DNA from: Marinospirillum sp.
GTDB lineage: Bacteria; Pseudomonadota; Gammaproteobacteria; Pseudomonadales; Halomonadaceae
Length of the DNA: 17,911 bases
Direction: 5' to 3'
Assembly: GCA_007119985.1 (NCBI GenBank)
Contig: SKOQ01000205.1
Coordinates: forward strand, 1 to 17,911
Numbering within the stretch: the first letter of the stretch is position 1; each line of letters opens with the position of its first letter. The position numbers and the translations under genes are program-made. The notes beneath the pieces are model-generated. The model made no database searches. It was not told the origin of the DNA and saw nothing but the letters and a program-made list of their open reading frames with translations. Positions 16,476 to 17,911 of this stretch are shown piece after piece.

Positions 16476-17911
16476 ATGCAAAAAAAGAAAGTACTGCTCT
16501 GGGCTGTGTTCATTGCTGGCGTGCTCTTCTGGTTGACTCAGCCTCGTGATCAAGATGCCTTGGCTGAAGTCCTCAGTCGTGGTGAGCTGCGCGTGATCAT
16601 GCCCAATACCCCCGCCACCTTTTATGAGTACCGTGAGGGCTACGCTGGTTTTGAGTATGAGCTGGTGCGTGCTTATGCTGATTATCTGGGTGTTGAGCTG
16701 CGCATTCAGCGTGCCAGTTACCCAGTTGAAATGGAGCGGGCTTTATTGACTGGCCAGGTCGATCTGGCGGCAGGCGGTGTTGGTATTACACAGGAGCGCT
16801 TGCTCAGCTTTACCTTGTCTCAGCCTTTGCTGCGAGTCGATCAACTGGTTGTGTATCGACGTGGTTCTGCACGCCCACGAAGCTGGTCTGATTTAGAAGG
16901 TGGGCAGCTAGGTGTGGTCGCTGGTTCGCGTGAGGCAGAGATACTGCGAGAAGCCCAGGCGCTCTATCCCGAACTCAGCTGGATGGAGGCGAGCGAACTG
17001 GATGCGCTTGAACTCTTGCGTCGCGTGCAGGAGCGTGAGCTGGATTATGCGCTGGTCACCAGCCAAGACTTCAATATCAATCGCTTTTTCTTTCCACAAG
17101 TTGGCATTGGCTTTGAGCCTGAAGCGCACACTGAGTTAGTGTGGCTGCTAAGTACGCCCAGCCAAGGTGGTCTGGTGCGGACAGTCAATGATTTTCTGGC
17201 TTGGGCGCATGATTCGGGCAAGATCGAGCAGATCCGTGAGCGCTACTATCAACACGAAGAGCATCTGGAGTATGTGGGCGCGGCCTTGTTTTTACGCCAT
17301 GTGCGCAATCGCCTGCCTTTATATGAAGAGCATTTTCGCCAAGCAGGTGAAGCCCAGGATCTGGATTGGCGTTTGTTGGCTGCGGTTGGGTTTCAAGAAT
17401 CTCATTGGCGACGCAATGCCGTCTCACCCACAGGTGTACGCGGCTTAATGATGCTCACTCAGCGCACCGCTGCCGAGCTGGGCGTGAATCGCCTCGATCC
17501 TTATCAGAGTATAGAGGGAGGTGCCCGCTATCTGCGTCGCTTATACAACCGCGTGCCAGATCGTATTCCTGAACCAGACCGCCTGTATATGGCTTTGGCG
17601 GCTTATAATGTAGGTTTTGGACATTTAGAAGATGCGCGTCGAATCACACAGAGCCAAGGCTTTGATCCGGATTCTTGGGATGATGTGGCGCGTCATCTGC
17701 CGCTACTGGCCGAGCGTGAGTGGTTTCGTCAAACACGCTTTGGCTATGCGCGAGGGCGTGAGCCGGTGGTGTATGTCACCAATATCCGTCGCTACCTACA
17801 GCTGCTGGAATGGTATCAGCTGACGCAAGAGAACTTTATCGAACGTCTTGAAAATCCGGCAACGCGTGCCGATCCAGAAATGGCGTTTGATCATATCCCG
17901 CCTTTGAGCTA
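16476..17911 (+). CDS. mltF: Membrane-bound lytic murein transglycosylase F (reaches the window end)
   Basis: The protein has a 20-residue hydrophobic signal (MQKKKVLLWAVFIAGVLFW) without a lipobox cysteine. A solute-binding-protein-like regulatory domain covers about residues 28-265 (RGELRVIMPNTPATFYEY, then LTGQVDLAAGGVGITQER), and an SLT domain about 290-440. The SLT part has catalytic Glu308 in GFQESHW, the GVRGLMMLT motif and AAYNVGFGHLEDAR, all typical of MltF. It cleaves peptidoglycan to 1,6-anhydromuropeptides in the periplasm, and the binding domain regulates it through cell-wall peptides in relatives. The last complete codon is Ser478, followed by TA at the final two bases, so the stop may be cut in half; Pseudomonas MltF is about 490 residues. 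AGG lies 5 bases before the ATG. Divergent from purL. Confidence 0.95.
   Translation, partial: MQKKKVLLWAVFIAGVLFWLTQPRDQDALAEVLSRGELRVIMPNTPATFYEYREGYAGFEYELVRAYADYLGVELRIQRASYPVEMERALLTGQVDLAAGGVGITQERLLSFTLSQPLLRVDQLVVYRRGSARPRSWSDLEGGQLGVVAGSREAEILREAQALYPELSWMEASELDALELLRRVQERELDYALVTSQDFNINRFFFPQVGIGFEPEAHTELVWLLSTPSQGGLVRTVNDFLAWAHDSGKIEQIRERYYQHEEHLEYVGAALFLRHVRNRLPLYEEHFRQAGEAQDLDWRLLAAVGFQESHWRRNAVSPTGVRGLMMLTQRTAAELGVNRLDPYQSIEGGARYLRRLYNRVPDRIPEPDRLYMALAAYNVGFGHLEDARRITQSQGFDPDSWDDVARHLPLLAEREWFRQTRFGYARGREPVVYVTNIRRYLQLLEWYQLTQENFIERLENPATRADPEMAFDHIPPLS

Overview
This window looks like ordinary core chromosome of a gammaproteobacterium, probably a marine Pseudomonas/Oceanospirillales-type relative. 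The evidence is gene content and order: ftsY-ftsE-ftsX-rpoH on one strand diverging from rsmD-coaD-ferredoxin, and purL diverging from mltF, arrangements I recall from pseudomonads and their relatives. I cannot name the species from sequence alone. I see no tRNA, rRNA, CRISPR array, insertion sequence or phage gene.

Left part (1-3583, all minus strand): the start of an Aer-like PAS-domain chemotaxis/redox sensor, cut by the window edge; an NhaC-family Na+/H+ antiporter with a good sigma70 promoter; and a MocR-type regulator (GntR winged helix fused to an aminotransferase fold). The MocR gene diverges from a plus-strand group (3701-6157): a CcoG-like iron-sulfur membrane protein, then an LrgA/CidA-like and an LrgB-like membrane protein whose genes overlap. 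A pair of identical 9-mers 30 bp apart lies between mocR and ccoG and is a plausible MocR operator.

Middle part (6209-10213, minus strand): ftsY, ftsE, ftsX and rpoH. They cover SRP-dependent membrane protein targeting, the divisome ABC-type regulator of septal hydrolases, and the heat-shock sigma factor. rpoH has its own upstream gap with a sequence resembling a sigmaE promoter, and it ends in a strong terminator.

Right part: rsmD (16S rRNA methylation), coaD (coenzyme A synthesis) and a YfhL-type 2[4Fe-4S] ferredoxin run on the plus strand to a strong terminator. Convergent to them are a small YheV-like zinc-ribbon protein and purL (purine synthesis) on the minus strand. mltF (lytic transglycosylase) diverges from purL and runs to the last base of the window, which may fall inside its stop codon.

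I found no convincing undescribed system. The items most worth a second look are regulatory: the mocR/ccoG direct repeat, the sigmaE-like rpoH promoter, a palindrome between purL and mltF, an imperfect hairpin without a U tract between purL and yheV, and the grouping of an apparently orphan ccoG with lrgAB.
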